A DNA stretch of 63,257 nt from CAZECE01 sp964510525. Lineage in GTDB: Bacteria > Pseudomonadota > Gammaproteobacteria > Pseudomonadales > JANQJO01. Positions within the stretch are counted from its first letter, which is position 1. The number at the start of each line of letters is the position of its first letter. The position numbers and the translations under genes are program-made. The stretch spans positions 1 to 63,257 of the forward strand of contig CAZECE010000090.1 in NCBI GenBank assembly GCA_964510525.1, written 5' to 3'. Shown one piece after another: positions 7,973 to 17,262 of the stretch. The notes beneath the pieces are model-generated. The model was not told the DNA's origin, made no database searches, and saw nothing but the letters and a program-made list of their open reading frames with translations.

Positions 7973-9397
7973 ATGTATCAGCTGTATCAATCACTTCAAC
8001 CTAGAAGTTTGTCGGACTTACCTTCTGTTGAATTAACGCATACTGAAGAGGTTGTTGCTCGTGATAGGCGCTCAGATCCATCAGAAGGGATAATCGTCAG
8101 GAATTTACTTCGAAATATTCAAACCGAACTTGGAGAAACGCCGCGATTGGCGAGAGCCGGGGGAGGTTCTTGTTTAACACCTTCAATGAGCCGAGCTATT
8201 CATAATGTCAATAAGGGGGTGGCGACTCTCTCAAGTTTGACGGCAGTGATAGGAATGAGTGGCGTTTTTATAAATTATGCAGAGTATGATCCAGATAGCG
8301 CTGCTTTAGAGCAGGATGAAATAAAGCAGTCACTATACGCATTTGCCTATACGGCATGGATTGGAGTCGGTATCACGGTCTTATCCCTGTGCATCATGCG
8401 GATTTTTAACAGTCGCTTGTTTGTTCCTGAAAGCCAAAATACGCATCATGTTAAAAATATTAGTGTGTTTGCAAAATATTTCTTGGCCTTAAAAGCAACT
8501 GTGGATAATCAACAATTAGAAATTGCAGAGTCTCATTCTGTTGCGGAGCACTTGATTAATGTGTTTGATGAGTTGATTTCGTGTTCACCCAACTTTAAGG
8601 CTGAAATGCTTTTTACTTGGCTTTCTGGTACCACTGAAAATGGTCGAAACAATCCAATGACTTTGCAATCAGATGATCAAAAAATTGCGGAAATTAAGAA
8701 AAAAATAACGGATTCTGTTAATACAATGTTAGAAAACGATGCTCCTCCTTTGGATTATCCTCGTAATTTTAAAACCTCGGATGTTTTAAAGTATATGTGG
8801 ACCTTTATCGAACACCTTGAAGTAGATATGGAGGCTCAAGAGTTAGGTCAAGGAGATTCTTTTAAAAGTACGTTAATCGTGAATTTAATGAAACACTTAT
8901 ATGCGGCGAATGGGTATTGCAGTAACCGTCTGGCTTCTGAAGTCATGACGGGTTTTAGTGAGGGGCTTAGATATTTGAATCTCGATTTTGGTCTTAGTAA
9001 CGTAGAAAGTAGTGAGCGGCTTTCTGCAACGGATTTCAATGAGCATCAACCGAGATACTTTAAAAGGCTGTTGGTTGGTCTGTTAATTGAACACGCAATC
9101 AAGGATCGTTTATTACAAATAAAAAGTAATTCGCCATCTAAAGATCAATACAAAGAGCAGGCGACGCGTTTTATTAAAGAGCGATTTCTTTCTCGAGTAG
9201 AAGCCTCTTTTCCAAGCGATTACCCACAGGTTTGGAGAGGTAATCCTGCATTTCTGAACCAAGTAAATGAGTTGTGGCCTGATGAGTTTTTTGCTTATTT
9301 CATTGATCAGTCGATACAGGATGCGCTTGAAGATTCAGGCCACTTGGCGTCCTCTTCTGAGTTTGGGGCAAACAGTGTTTATAGTTTTACGCAGTAG
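7973..9397 (+). CDS. Unknown protein with two membrane segments
   Basis: 474 residues; ATG 7973 is preceded by AGAGAG, a fair ribosome site. Residues about 82-102 and 118-140 are two hydrophobic helices separated by a short acidic loop; the N-terminal 75 residues and the C-terminal 330 are hydrophilic, and the latter is rich in helices. No enzyme motif was recognised. It is divergent from the kinase gene across a 249-bp AT-rich spacer, and both are AT-rich, so they may have arrived together. A topology with both large domains in the cytoplasm is the simplest reading. The function is unknown. Confidence 0.6.
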   Translation: MYQLYQSLQPRSLSDLPSVELTHTEEVVARDRRSDPSEGIIVRNLLRNIQTELGETPRLARAGGGSCLTPSMSRAIHNVNKGVATLSSLTAVIGMSGVFINYAEYDPDSAALEQDEIKQSLYAFAYTAWIGVGITVLSLCIMRIFNSRLFVPESQNTHHVKNISVFAKYFLALKATVDNQQLEIAESHSVAEHLINVFDELISCSPNFKAEMLFTWLSGTTENGRNNPMTLQSDDQKIAEIKKKITDSVNTMLENDAPPLDYPRNFKTSDVLKYMWTFIEHLEVDMEAQELGQGDSFKSTLIVNLMKHLYAANGYCSNRLASEVMTGFSEGLRYLNLDFGLSNVESSERLSATDFNEHQPRYFKRLLVGLLIEHAIKDRLLQIKSNSPSKDQYKEQATRFIKERFLSRVEASFPSDYPQVWRGNPAFLNQVNELWPDEFFAYFIDQSIQDALEDSGHLASSSEFGANSVYSFTQ

Positions 9398-9489
9398 AGC
9401 AAGCTACTGTTATCAAGCTACCTGTAACATCAACTCATTCTTGTTATACAGGCCGCTGTATTGCTGCTTTTAAGGGGGGGAAACTCAGG

Positions 9490-10392
9490 CTATTGTGCCC
9501 AAATACTAAAGAGATCAACAGAGGGTTGGCCGGGTAATTGGCAGGGTTTGACTATCTTAAATTGATCTTGATTGGCATCGCGTTCCAGAGCACCTAGATA
9601 AGGTTTTTGATTGGGATCAAACAGAGCTTTGATCTTTGGGGTGACTTGGTTTGGAATGCGCTCTGTGACAATGGCGACTTCTTTATTGGCCAGTTGAACA
9701 AAGGTGCCTGGTGGGTAAATGCCAAGTAAACGGATAAACGTTTGATTGAGTTGGGCGGGTCGCTCATTGTCTTGTTTATGAATCATTTGCAAGACGTCTT
9801 TTGGCAACTTGGGTTCTCGATAGCTGCGTTCCTCTATCATTGAGGTATAAAACTCGCAAAGGCCGATGATCATGGCTTCTTGTAACACCTGCTCTTGGCT
9901 CAACTGTTTTGGATACCCTTTGCCATCTAAACGCTCATGATGCTGCAAAACGATATCCAGCCAATGCTGATTGGAAACACCGTTCTTTTCTAATAATTCA
10001 GCGCTTAAAATGGGGTGTTGCTGGATTTTCTGAAACTGTTCATCTGACAGCTTATTGGCATTGATGTTAAGCAGTACCTGCATGTCCAGAAAACTAAAAT
10101 TAGCCGTTAATGTGGCTTGAATGAGGGTGTGAGTGCGTTCAGTGGAATAGCCTAGGCGCTCTGCAGCCAGTGTAGCGAGGATGGCACCATCGATGCTTTG
10201 CTTTAGAGGAGATTGGGATTTTACCAAATGAATGGCCGCTAAAGCGGTATCCTGCTCGGCGTGTATGGCTTTTTGTAATGGCGCAATCACAGCATCTAAC
10301 TGCTCAACAGCATCTAGACGGCCATTTTTAAAGGCGCTGAATACATCCGATAGCAATAGGATGGCATTGGGTATTAAATCGAATAAAGTCAT
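9490..10392 (-). CDS. Degenerate HD-GYP domain protein
   Basis: 300 residues, soluble. The central part matches the HD-GYP c-di-GMP phosphodiesterase fold: the helix with QQHPILSAELL, then HHERLDGKGYP, which is the GYP signature. However, the HD pair expected in the ALLHDIGK helix is replaced by a run around ANFSFLD, and the later metal-binding D-x-Y region reads CEFYTSM. It therefore probably lacks part of the metal site and may be a c-di-GMP sensor or an inactive regulator rather than an enzyme. A small C-terminal domain (about 225-300) follows. It lies 9 bp after dusA and is likely in an operon with the dusA and SDR genes. Confidence 0.75.
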   Translation of the reverse strand: MTLFDLIPNAILLLSDVFSAFKNGRLDAVEQLDAVIAPLQKAIHAEQDTALAAIHLVKSQSPLKQSIDGAILATLAAERLGYSTERTHTLIQATLTANFSFLDMQVLLNINANKLSDEQFQKIQQHPILSAELLEKNGVSNQHWLDIVLQHHERLDGKGYPKQLSQEQVLQEAMIIGLCEFYTSMIEERSYREPKLPKDVLQMIHKQDNERPAQLNQTFIRLLGIYPPGTFVQLANKEVAIVTERIPNQVTPKIKALFDPNQKPYLGALERDANQDQFKIVKPCQLPGQPSVDLFSIWAQ

Positions 10393-10401
10393 ATGAATAC
10401 A

Positions 10402-11430
10402 TTATATATCCATCGTTGAAGAAGATGCTTCTCTGTATTCCATACTTTTACGTGCTTGGCGAATAATGTTGAGGTCTGTCGTATTATGTCGAATGTGTTC
10501 GCTCAAATAACGTCGAAAGCGTTTGCCACCCGGGCAGCCTTTATAAAGTCCATATAAAGGTAAAGAGAGAGCTTTTACTTGATTGCTGCGGTGTTTATTG
10601 GCATTGAGATAACGTTCGCAGTAATCAAGGTAGCGTTCTAATACGTCATCACGACTTAATGCGGCTTCTTGCTCATTAAAAAGTTGTTGGTCGACCGCGG
10701 AAAAGACGTAAGGGGTGTGATAGCAAGCGCGTCCAACCATAACGCCATCCAGTGTTTCGAGTGGGCTATTCAGCTTTTCAAGGGTATCCAAACCACCATT
10801 TAAAATAATCTTCAGCTGAGGGTGCTCGCTTTTTAGTTGGTATACCCGCTCGTAGTTTAAAGGGGGAACACTGCGGTTTTCTTTCGGGCTAAGCCCTTTA
10901 AGCCAGGCAATGCGCGCATGAACAATAAAGGTATCGCATCCCGCTTGCATGAGTTGTTGCACGAACCGACTCAAGAACTCGTAAGAATCGTTACGATCAA
11001 TGCCAATTCTGGTTTTGATCGTGGTGGGTAATTGAGTTGTGTTGCGGATAGCCTCAAAGCACTGTGCTACCAATTTGGGTTCTGCCATCAAGCAGGCGCC
11101 AAAAGCGCCTTTTTGTACCCGTTCGCTCGGGCAGCCAATATTAAGGTTGATCTCATCATAGCCATAATCGGCTACGATGCTAGCCGCTTCGGCCATTTCT
11201 GTTGGGTTACTGCCGCCCAGTTGGCAAGCAACAGGGTGCTCGGTTTGATCAAAGCCAAGCAATCGCTCTCGATCACCGTGGAGAATGGCGGGTGCCGTGA
11301 GCATTTCCGTGTACAGCCTGGCATGTTTCGATATCAGCCTAAAAAAGTACCGAAAATGCCGATCGGTCCAATCTAGCATGGGCGCCACACAGAATCGGTG
11401 GCTGCTAGCATTATTGTTATTATTTGTCAT
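10402..11430 (-). CDS. dusA: tRNA-dihydrouridine(20/20a) synthase DusA
   Basis: 342-residue FMN enzyme that reduces uridine 20/20a in the D-loop of tRNAs with NADPH. The start VAPMLDWTDRHFRYFFRL and CQLGGSNPTEMAEAA are typical. The catalytic Cys lies in GAFGACLM after NLNIGCPSERVQ. The DusA-type C-terminus has GLYKGCPGGKRFRRYLSEH. Length fits E. coli DusA (about 330-345). It starts 23 bp after the stop of the SDR gene and is followed by the HD-GYP gene after 9 bp, so it is probably co-transcribed with both. Confidence 0.95.
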   Translation of the reverse strand: MTNNNNNASSHRFCVAPMLDWTDRHFRYFFRLISKHARLYTEMLTAPAILHGDRERLLGFDQTEHPVACQLGGSNPTEMAEAASIVADYGYDEINLNIGCPSERVQKGAFGACLMAEPKLVAQCFEAIRNTTQLPTTIKTRIGIDRNDSYEFLSRFVQQLMQAGCDTFIVHARIAWLKGLSPKENRSVPPLNYERVYQLKSEHPQLKIILNGGLDTLEKLNSPLETLDGVMVGRACYHTPYVFSAVDQQLFNEQEAALSRDDVLERYLDYCERYLNANKHRSNQVKALSLPLYGLYKGCPGGKRFRRYLSEHIRHNTTDLNIIRQARKSMEYREASSSTMDI

Positions 11431-11453
11431 GGGTTGCTAGGAGCAGTTTAACG

Positions 11454-12287
11454 TTACAAAAACAAATCGGGCATCAATTCATTTTCGGGCAATTCGGGGT
11501 CCACCTGATACTTCTTCAAATCACCGCCTTCATATTCCTTAATAATGTTTTCATCAATGAAAAAGTTGCCGGTGTTTTCATTGTTGCTGGAGGCAAGGTT
11601 TAAGATATGGCTAGCAGCGTCCGCGACAATCTCGGGTGTGCGGCTTTTTTGGATCATGCCATCGCCACCCAGTAAGTTCTGTACGGCTGCCGTTGAAATC
11701 GTGGTTTTGGGCCACAGCGCATTAACGGCAATTTTGTGAGGTTTGAAATCCTCGGCCATGCCCAACACGCACATGCTCATGCCGTATTTCGCCATGGTAT
11801 ACGCCACGTGAGGGCCGAACCAGCGAGGGTTCATATCCAGCGGTGGCGACAGCATTAAAATGTGGGCATTGTCACTTTTCTTTAAATACGGCAAACAGGC
11901 TTGGCTGGAAACAAAGGTACCGCGTGCGTTGACTTGCATCATCAAGTCATAGCGCTTTAACGGAGTGTGCTCGGTATTGGTGAGCTGAATGGCGCTGGCG
12001 TTGTTAATCAAAATATCGATGCCACCAAAGTGCTCGGCCGCTTTGGCCACTGCGGCTTGAACGGCATCGCCATCGCGAATGTCCAGAAGTAAGGGCAGCG
12101 CTTTGCCGCCGGCTTTTTCCATGTCCTCTGCGGCGGTATAGATGGTGCCGGGTAATTTCGGGTGCGGCTCAGCGGTCTTAGCGGCAATCACGATGTTCGC
12201 GCCAAGTGAGGCGAGTTTGAGTCCGATTGCGTGGCCAATACCTCGGCTGCCGCCGGTGATGAAAACCGTTTTATTTGTAAAATCCAT
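11454..12287 (-). CDS. SDR family oxidoreductase, HSDL2-like
   Basis: About 277 residues from ATG 12287, which has GAGGAG seven bases upstream; the longer frame from a TTG at 12302 is unlikely. Classical short-chain dehydrogenase: cofactor loop TGGSRGIG (residues 11-18), NNAS in the fourth strand, and an active-site YTMAK with Tyr and Lys spaced by three. The catalytic Ser region reads LMLSPP, and the protein ends in an acidic tail. The pattern NALWPKTTI plus the TAAEDMEKAGGKAL insert recalls the HSDL2 group of SDRs, whose physiological substrate is poorly known (lipid or sterol-like). It lies between the RND exporter and dusA on the same strand. Confidence 0.8.
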   Translation of the reverse strand: MDFTNKTVFITGGSRGIGHAIGLKLASLGANIVIAAKTAEPHPKLPGTIYTAAEDMEKAGGKALPLLLDIRDGDAVQAAVAKAAEHFGGIDILINNASAIQLTNTEHTPLKRYDLMMQVNARGTFVSSQACLPYLKKSDNAHILMLSPPLDMNPRWFGPHVAYTMAKYGMSMCVLGMAEDFKPHKIAVNALWPKTTISTAAVQNLLGGDGMIQKSRTPEIVADAASHILNLASSNNENTGNFFIDENIIKEYEGGDLKKYQVDPELPENELMPDLFL

Positions 12288-12345
12288 AATGCGACTCCTC
12301 AATCCTCAGTGGTACGACGGTGATGAATAATAAGTGAGTGGGTGA

Positions 12346-14961
12346 TTACTTTATTGGGTGTGTGTCGGGGGTAGTCAGTTCATTTGTGTCTTCTGATCCA
12401 AAGGGTTTAAACAGAATAATGAGCTGCGGCAAGAGCGTCAGGGCTGCGATCAGGGCAATCAGCATGGCCAAGCTGGTCAGTAGGCCAAAATAGATCGTAG
12501 GCTTGAAGTTGGAGAGCGCTAAAATCGAAAAGCCAAACGTGATGGTGATCGACGTGTAATACATGGCGCTGCCAATGGTGCGATGGCTGCGTTTCATCGT
12601 AGGCATGTATCGCCGGTCCTGTTTGAACTCGGATTTAAAGCGGTACAAGTAATGAATGGTATCGTCTACGGCAATGCCGACCGTAATCGCTGCAATCGTT
12701 ATCGTCATCATATCCAGTGGAATGCCTAAAATACCCATCAAGCCTAGAACCACAGCCGCAGCCAGTAAGTTGGGCATAATGCCGATCAAGGCCAGCTCGA
12801 TTGAGCGGAACAACAGTAAAAACATAAACAAAATACTGATGAATACCACGCCGATGGTGGCAATCTGAGAACGAAACAAACTTTGCAGCATGTTGTTGTA
12901 CAGCACTACCATGCTGGTAAATTTGACGTCATTTGGGTTGAAGTTCATTTCATTGATCATGAAGTGGCGAATCTTGTCGAGCATGGCCTGGCGTTTGAGA
13001 TCGCTGCCCGATTCTTTTACACGCAATGTTAATCTGAGTTGCCCTGACTCTTCATTCACAAAGGGAGTGAGCAGGAGGCCGCGTAAGGAGTCGGGGAACA
13101 TGGTGTCAACAAAGGCCAACTCTAGCGCATCCAAAGGGCTGCCTTTGATGCCTTCAACCAGCTCCAGTGTGGTTTGCAAACTCATCACCTTCCCTGTTTC
13201 AGGCAGGCTGTCTAAATATTCGTGCAACTGTTTAATTTGATCGACGCGCTCTAAGGTAAACAACGTCGAGTCGGCGTATACGTCGTCAAAACAGCTGTCA
13301 TCAAGAAAGCAGTCTTCGTCCTCGCTGGCTTCGGTTTCTACAGAAGCTTGTTTGCTCGCGTCGGTTTTGATGATGATGTCGAGAGGGGTGGTGCCGCCCA
13401 AATTGTTATCAATCAGAGACATGCCTTGATAGATTTCTGTATCGGATTTGAAATAGTCAATAAAACGATTTTCAACGCTGAGCTGGCTGATGCCCCAAGC
13501 GCACAACCCTGCCAAGGCAATGGCAAATAAAATTAAGAAATTACCCGTTCGTTCGGTAAAGTTTGCAAAGGCGCCACTGACACTCAGTTGTGATTCGTTT
13601 GTTTGTTTCGTTTGATCTTGAGCAGAACTTAGGTTCTTTTCAGTAAGCCAACTTTTGGGGATGAGGCAGAGCAGGCTCGGAAATACCAAAAAAGCCACCG
13701 CAAATGCGGTGCAAAGCCCTATCGTCATCATGGTGCCAAAATCAATCACGGGGCGTATTCCGCTGACAAACAGCGAGCCAAAAGCGACAATGGTCGTGAG
13801 TACAGTGTACAGGCAGGGTTTGAACATTTTGGCAATGGTTTGCTGAGCCAGCTCTTTTTGAGGGGCATTCGGTGTGAGTCGAGCCAGTTCTCGGTAACGC
13901 ACAATCAAATGAATGATCATCGACATGGTGATGATTAACAGCAGAGAAATGAAATTAGAGGAAATGACCGTGACAGGGAATTTCTGCCAGCCCAGGTAGC
14001 CCAGCATAATCAAGCAGGTCAGCACGCAGCAAAACAATGGAGTGACCACCCAGGCAAAGCGACGAAAAATAACAGCCAATGTTAAGGCTAAAAAGGCCAC
14101 AACCCCGGCACCAAAAATTTTCAAATCGTTGCTGATGTATTGCAGCATATCCACCACAATCATCGGGATACCACCTAAAAATAGGGTATTGTTGGTTTTG
14201 AAAGGCTCCATGGTTTGACGAATATCGTCAATGGCAGCGCGATTCTCGCTGATATTGAGTTGATTGAGTTGCTTGATTTGAGTGTTGAGGTCTTTTAGGG
14301 CTTGGGTTTCCGTCTCATTCAGTGCCCGCTCATTGCGAATTTTCCGAAAGCCTTCGCGTTTTTGAATGGCGTTACTATAGGCAGGGTCGGTCTTTAAAAT
14401 GATTTGAATGGCGGAGGTCTTGCCATCTTGGCTGATCAGCAAGTCTTTATAGAGTGCGTTTTCGGTGAGGGCTTTGCGGGCCTTGCGCTGCTCTTCAGGC
14501 GAGAGTGGAATGCCTTTATCTTCGATCGTGGTGAGGTGATTGCCGACTTCGGTGAGGGTAATGTCGGGGTTATTGAGCAGCGGCACATCCAAGATCGAGC
14601 GAACGGCCGTGACTCGGGGAATAGTGAGAAGTTGTTTTTTTAAGTCAGCCAATTGCGTCAAGCTGGTGTCGCTGAACATGGGCGCGGCAGGGTGCCAGGC
14701 GATGACCAAAAAATCATCGGAAGAAGGGAAGTGTTGTCTGGCTTCTCGATAGTAGGCAACGTCCTGGTCGTTTTCCAGTGTAAGGGAATCAGCCGAAGCA
14801 TCCAGCTCAAAATCTGGAATAAAGCGGACAATGCTGGCGATTAACAGCAATAATGTGATCAATGTGATACCTGGGGATTTGAAGATCAGGTATTGGTAGA
14901 TGTTAATGGCTTTGTTGAAACAACGATTGGTCAGGGATGAGCAAGCTTGAGGAATAGGCAT
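12346..14961 (-). CDS. RND superfamily exporter (MMPL-type)
   Basis: 871 residues in the inner membrane with the 2 x 6 helix layout of RND proteins: TM1 near residues 30-48, a large periplasmic loop (about 55-270), TM2-6 (about 275-435), TM7 near 470, a second loop containing an acidic insert (about 540-575), and TM8-12 in the last 170 residues. It is nearer to the MMPL/patched-type hydrophobe exporters than to AcrB: it is shorter and there is no adaptor or TolC-like gene beside it. The substrate is unknown; lipids or hydrophobic compounds are usual for this group. The SDR gene follows 58 bp downstream on the same strand, and a lipid-related link is possible but unproven. Confidence 0.8.
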   Translation of the reverse strand: MPIPQACSSLTNRCFNKAINIYQYLIFKSPGITLITLLLLIASIVRFIPDFELDASADSLTLENDQDVAYYREARQHFPSSDDFLVIAWHPAAPMFSDTSLTQLADLKKQLLTIPRVTAVRSILDVPLLNNPDITLTEVGNHLTTIEDKGIPLSPEEQRKARKALTENALYKDLLISQDGKTSAIQIILKTDPAYSNAIQKREGFRKIRNERALNETETQALKDLNTQIKQLNQLNISENRAAIDDIRQTMEPFKTNNTLFLGGIPMIVVDMLQYISNDLKIFGAGVVAFLALTLAVIFRRFAWVVTPLFCCVLTCLIMLGYLGWQKFPVTVISSNFISLLLIITMSMIIHLIVRYRELARLTPNAPQKELAQQTIAKMFKPCLYTVLTTIVAFGSLFVSGIRPVIDFGTMMTIGLCTAFAVAFLVFPSLLCLIPKSWLTEKNLSSAQDQTKQTNESQLSVSGAFANFTERTGNFLILFAIALAGLCAWGISQLSVENRFIDYFKSDTEIYQGMSLIDNNLGGTTPLDIIIKTDASKQASVETEASEDEDCFLDDSCFDDVYADSTLFTLERVDQIKQLHEYLDSLPETGKVMSLQTTLELVEGIKGSPLDALELAFVDTMFPDSLRGLLLTPFVNEESGQLRLTLRVKESGSDLKRQAMLDKIRHFMINEMNFNPNDVKFTSMVVLYNNMLQSLFRSQIATIGVVFISILFMFLLLFRSIELALIGIMPNLLAAAVVLGLMGILGIPLDMMTITIAAITVGIAVDDTIHYLYRFKSEFKQDRRYMPTMKRSHRTIGSAMYYTSITITFGFSILALSNFKPTIYFGLLTSLAMLIALIAALTLLPQLIILFKPFGSEDTNELTTPDTHPIK

Positions 14962-15032
14962 GGTGATTCTTTAATCGTAAAAAGATCACCCATTATCCGG
15001 ATAAGCGTAAATCAGTGCAAGGTGTTCGTGGG

Positions 15033-15073
15033 AATTCAAATACTCCCACTTCAATTCAAATACTCCCCACTTC
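15033..15073. repeat. Tandem 20/21-bp duplication at the lipoprotein gene end
   Basis: AATTCAAATACTCCCACTTC at 15033-15052 is followed by the same sequence with one extra C at 15053-15073. The second copy carries the last codons and stop of the Ig-lipoprotein gene (minus strand); the first copy lies just beyond the stop and is a frameshifted duplicate of the C-terminal codons. Confidence 0.85.
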
Positions 15074-16492
15074 AATTAAAGTCGGGGTTGTGCGCTGACT
15101 TTCGATGTTATTCGTATCAACGGCGCTGACGCTGACATAATAACGGCCTGCTAATAAGTCATCGATGACTTGGTTGCTAGGGCTGGTGACTGTTTTGAGT
15201 AAGGTTAGGTCGTTTTCAGATTCGCCAAGATAAATTTTATATTCTTGAATCTCCTCGGCTGGCAATGGGCTGTCGTCTTCGCGAAGCGTGGGGGCATCCC
15301 AATTTAACGTCAGATTAAAGGTAGTGGGCAATGCAACTACGCTGACCGTGATATTAGCTGATGTGACCTCGTTGATTTCGTTACTGACGCGGACGCTGTA
15401 GTTACCGCCCTGCGATGGGGTGATGCTGCTGAGGGTGAGTTGATTCGCTGTAGCGCCAGAGATTGGCTGTCCTTCTAATAACCATTGAAAGGCAATAGGG
15501 CCCGTACCCGTGACGGAAACACTCAAAGTAACGTTATCGCCTTCGGTCACGGCCTGATTGCCCGTGATGCCGGTGATACTGACGGGGTCAATCGTGGGTA
15601 ATGGAATAACGCTGACGGTTATGTTGTTTGAAATCACTTGGTTTAAGTTGTTGCTGACTTGAACGCTGTAATTACCGGCTTGCAACAAGGTTACGTTGGT
15701 GAGCGACAGTTGACTGCTGGTAGCGCCAGAGATGGGAGAGCCTTCGAACAACCATTGGTAAGCAATGGGATCTGTGCCGCTGGCACTGACTGAGAGGCTG
15801 AGGTTTCCGCCTTCTCCAACTGTTTGATCTCCGCTGAGGCTGGTAATGGCTACGGGGTCTTCTTCTGGTTCTATGACGGTGATGGTTAAAATGAAGGGGT
15901 TCGACAGCACCGTGCTGCCATTTTTAGTAATTGCGACTCGGTATTCCCCGCTATCGTCTGCAGTGAGCTTGGTTAATGTGATGCTGGCATCTGTTGCACC
16001 TGGAATGTTTTGGCCGTTAAAAGTCCATTGATAAGCGAGGCTGGTGTTTTTATGTTTGCCTTTTTCGGTTTGGGCAACTTTTAACGTAACCCGTCCTCCT
16101 TCCGTGATTTTGCCTTTCGAGGTGATTTCAGCGCCGTCATTGGTGAAGGTGTTTGAGGTATCTTCGCTGGTCATCAGTGCGCTGACCATGAAATCCGAAG
16201 TCAGCATCGTAAAGCTGGTGTCACTGTCTGTGGTTTCAGATACGGTTTCTGTGTTATTAACCGTTGTGGTGTCGTTGGAATTGGTGAGCTCTCTTTCTGT
16301 AAAGTTTATGATGGCGTCCGCTTCATTTTCTGTGCCGTCCCCGCCGCCACAACCGTATAAACCGAGCATCATGAACCCCATGATCAGCATTTTGTTTTTC
16401 AGTCTAGGGAAGTGATGCGTGCGTTCGGTGAATTTTTTATTACTGCTATTTTGGTTTTTGCTGTTATTAAGTTTGATGTGGTTTCGTTTCAC
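15056..16492 (-). CDS. Lipoprotein with three Ig-like repeats and a fibronectin-like C-terminus
   Basis: 478 residues from the first ATG; the true start may be Met35, since the residues after it (MLIMGFMMLGLYGCGGG) form a clean lipoprotein signal with lipobox LYGC. After a Thr/Ser/Asn-rich linker come three immunoglobulin-like repeats (about 115-205, 210-297 and 300-387), each with a YQW or FQW, an ISGAT-like turn and a final GNYSV strand. The last 85 residues look like a fibronectin type III domain (LNWDAP start, YKIYLGES, YYVSVSAVD). It is probably a surface or periplasmic adhesion/binding protein anchored by lipid. The second and third Ig repeats are close relatives, suggesting recent duplication. 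Confidence 0.8.
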   Translation of the reverse strand: MKRNHIKLNNSKNQNSSNKKFTERTHHFPRLKNKMLIMGFMMLGLYGCGGGDGTENEADAIINFTERELTNSNDTTTVNNTETVSETTDSDTSFTMLTSDFMVSALMTSEDTSNTFTNDGAEITSKGKITEGGRVTLKVAQTEKGKHKNTSLAYQWTFNGQNIPGATDASITLTKLTADDSGEYRVAITKNGSTVLSNPFILTITVIEPEEDPVAITSLSGDQTVGEGGNLSLSVSASGTDPIAYQWLFEGSPISGATSSQLSLTNVTLLQAGNYSVQVSNNLNQVISNNITVSVIPLPTIDPVSITGITGNQAVTEGDNVTLSVSVTGTGPIAFQWLLEGQPISGATANQLTLSSITPSQGGNYSVRVSNEINEVTSANITVSVVALPTTFNLTLNWDAPTLREDDSPLPAEEIQEYKIYLGESENDLTLLKTVTSPSNQVIDDLLAGRYYVSVSAVDTNNIESQRTTPTLIEVGSI

Positions 16493-16622
16493 GGTCTTAA
16501 TCCCTTACTGCTCAAATAGGTTTCAGTAAGTATTAATGGATTAATCCGTTGTTGTCTTAGAGATTTTTAAACGAGAAAAAAAACTGCGAGCGAGTTTAAA
16601 AATGCATTGTGATCTTGCTCAC

Positions 16623-16648
16623 AAAAAAGGCCGACAAAATTGTCGGCC
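16623..16648 (-). terminator. Rho-independent terminator of the hsp20 gene
   Basis: Read on the minus strand, an 8-bp perfect stem (GGCCGACA with TGTCGGCC, positions 16629-16648, loop of four bases) is followed by six T (16623-16628), about 30 bp after the hsp20 stop codon. Confidence 0.9.
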
Positions 16649-16679
16649 CGGGTGATGAGTGAAGCGCTTAATAAATTGT

Positions 16680-17138
16680 TTAGGTGATTTCTAATTTTTT
16701 TGGCACTTTCTTATCAGGCGTGGCTTTGGGGATGTTTAACGTTAACACGCCATTTTTAAACCCTGCTGTGGCATCGCTTTCGGCTAAGTTAGCACCTAGA
16801 TCAAAACGTCTGAGGTATTTGCCATAACGTCGCTCACGACGAAGTACATGGCCATCCTCTTTATCTTTTTGCTCTTCTTCGGCCGAAGTCTCTGCTTCTA
16901 TCGTGACAATGCCGTCATCGAGGCTGACATGGACTTGGTCTTTTTCAAGGCCGGGCAGGTCGGCTTTGATTTCAAACCCGCTTTTGCTCTCATGGACATC
17001 CACTTTTGGCGACATAAAGTCACTTTGAATATCGGTGACCGCTTTCATCGGGACAAAAAAATTACTGAAGATATCATCTAAATTGCCAAAAGGGTCGAGG
17101 GTTCTTGGGGCTTTGGTTCGGTGTTTGATTAAACTCAT
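16680..17138 (-). CDS. Small heat shock protein Hsp20
   Basis: About 152 residues from ATG 17138, preceded by AAGGAG with a 6-base spacer; the longer open frame upstream is not supported. It is an ATP-independent holdase chaperone of the alpha-crystallin family that binds unfolding proteins in the cytoplasm. The N-terminal arm has DPFGNLDDIFSNFF. The alpha-crystallin domain (about 45-140) has the pattern FEIKADLPG, DDGIVTIEAE, RRERRYGKYLRRFDL and GFKNGVLTLNIPK, and the C-terminal I-x-I-like tail ends in LEIT. A strong terminator follows. No clear sigma-32 promoter was seen upstream. The gene follows agmatine deiminase on the same strand by 124 bp and is probably transcribed on its own. Confidence 0.95.
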   Translation of the reverse strand: MSLIKHRTKAPRTLDPFGNLDDIFSNFFVPMKAVTDIQSDFMSPKVDVHESKSGFEIKADLPGLEKDQVHVSLDDGIVTIEAETSAEEEQKDKEDGHVLRRERRYGKYLRRFDLGANLAESDATAGFKNGVLTLNIPKATPDKKVPKKLEIT

Positions 17139-17262
17139 CTCATTCTCCTTGATTGAATCGCGAGTATGTTGTTTTGTTTCTCTGACCAGTTGCTCGCGTC
17201 GGTTATGACCGTCGCTTAATAAGAAATATAAGGGCGAGGCAGGGTGTTTTTGATACGTAGAG

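Noticed and set aside
11032..11376. Plus-strand open frame inside dusA
   Set aside because: Antisense to a well-conserved enzyme; a shadow frame.
12890..13240. Plus-strand open frame inside the RND exporter
   Set aside because: It lies opposite a clear coding region and has no recognisable product.
17139..17262. Sigma-32 promoter before hsp20
   Set aside because: A CCCTTATAT-like -10 was seen, but no TTGAA-type -35 at a proper distance.
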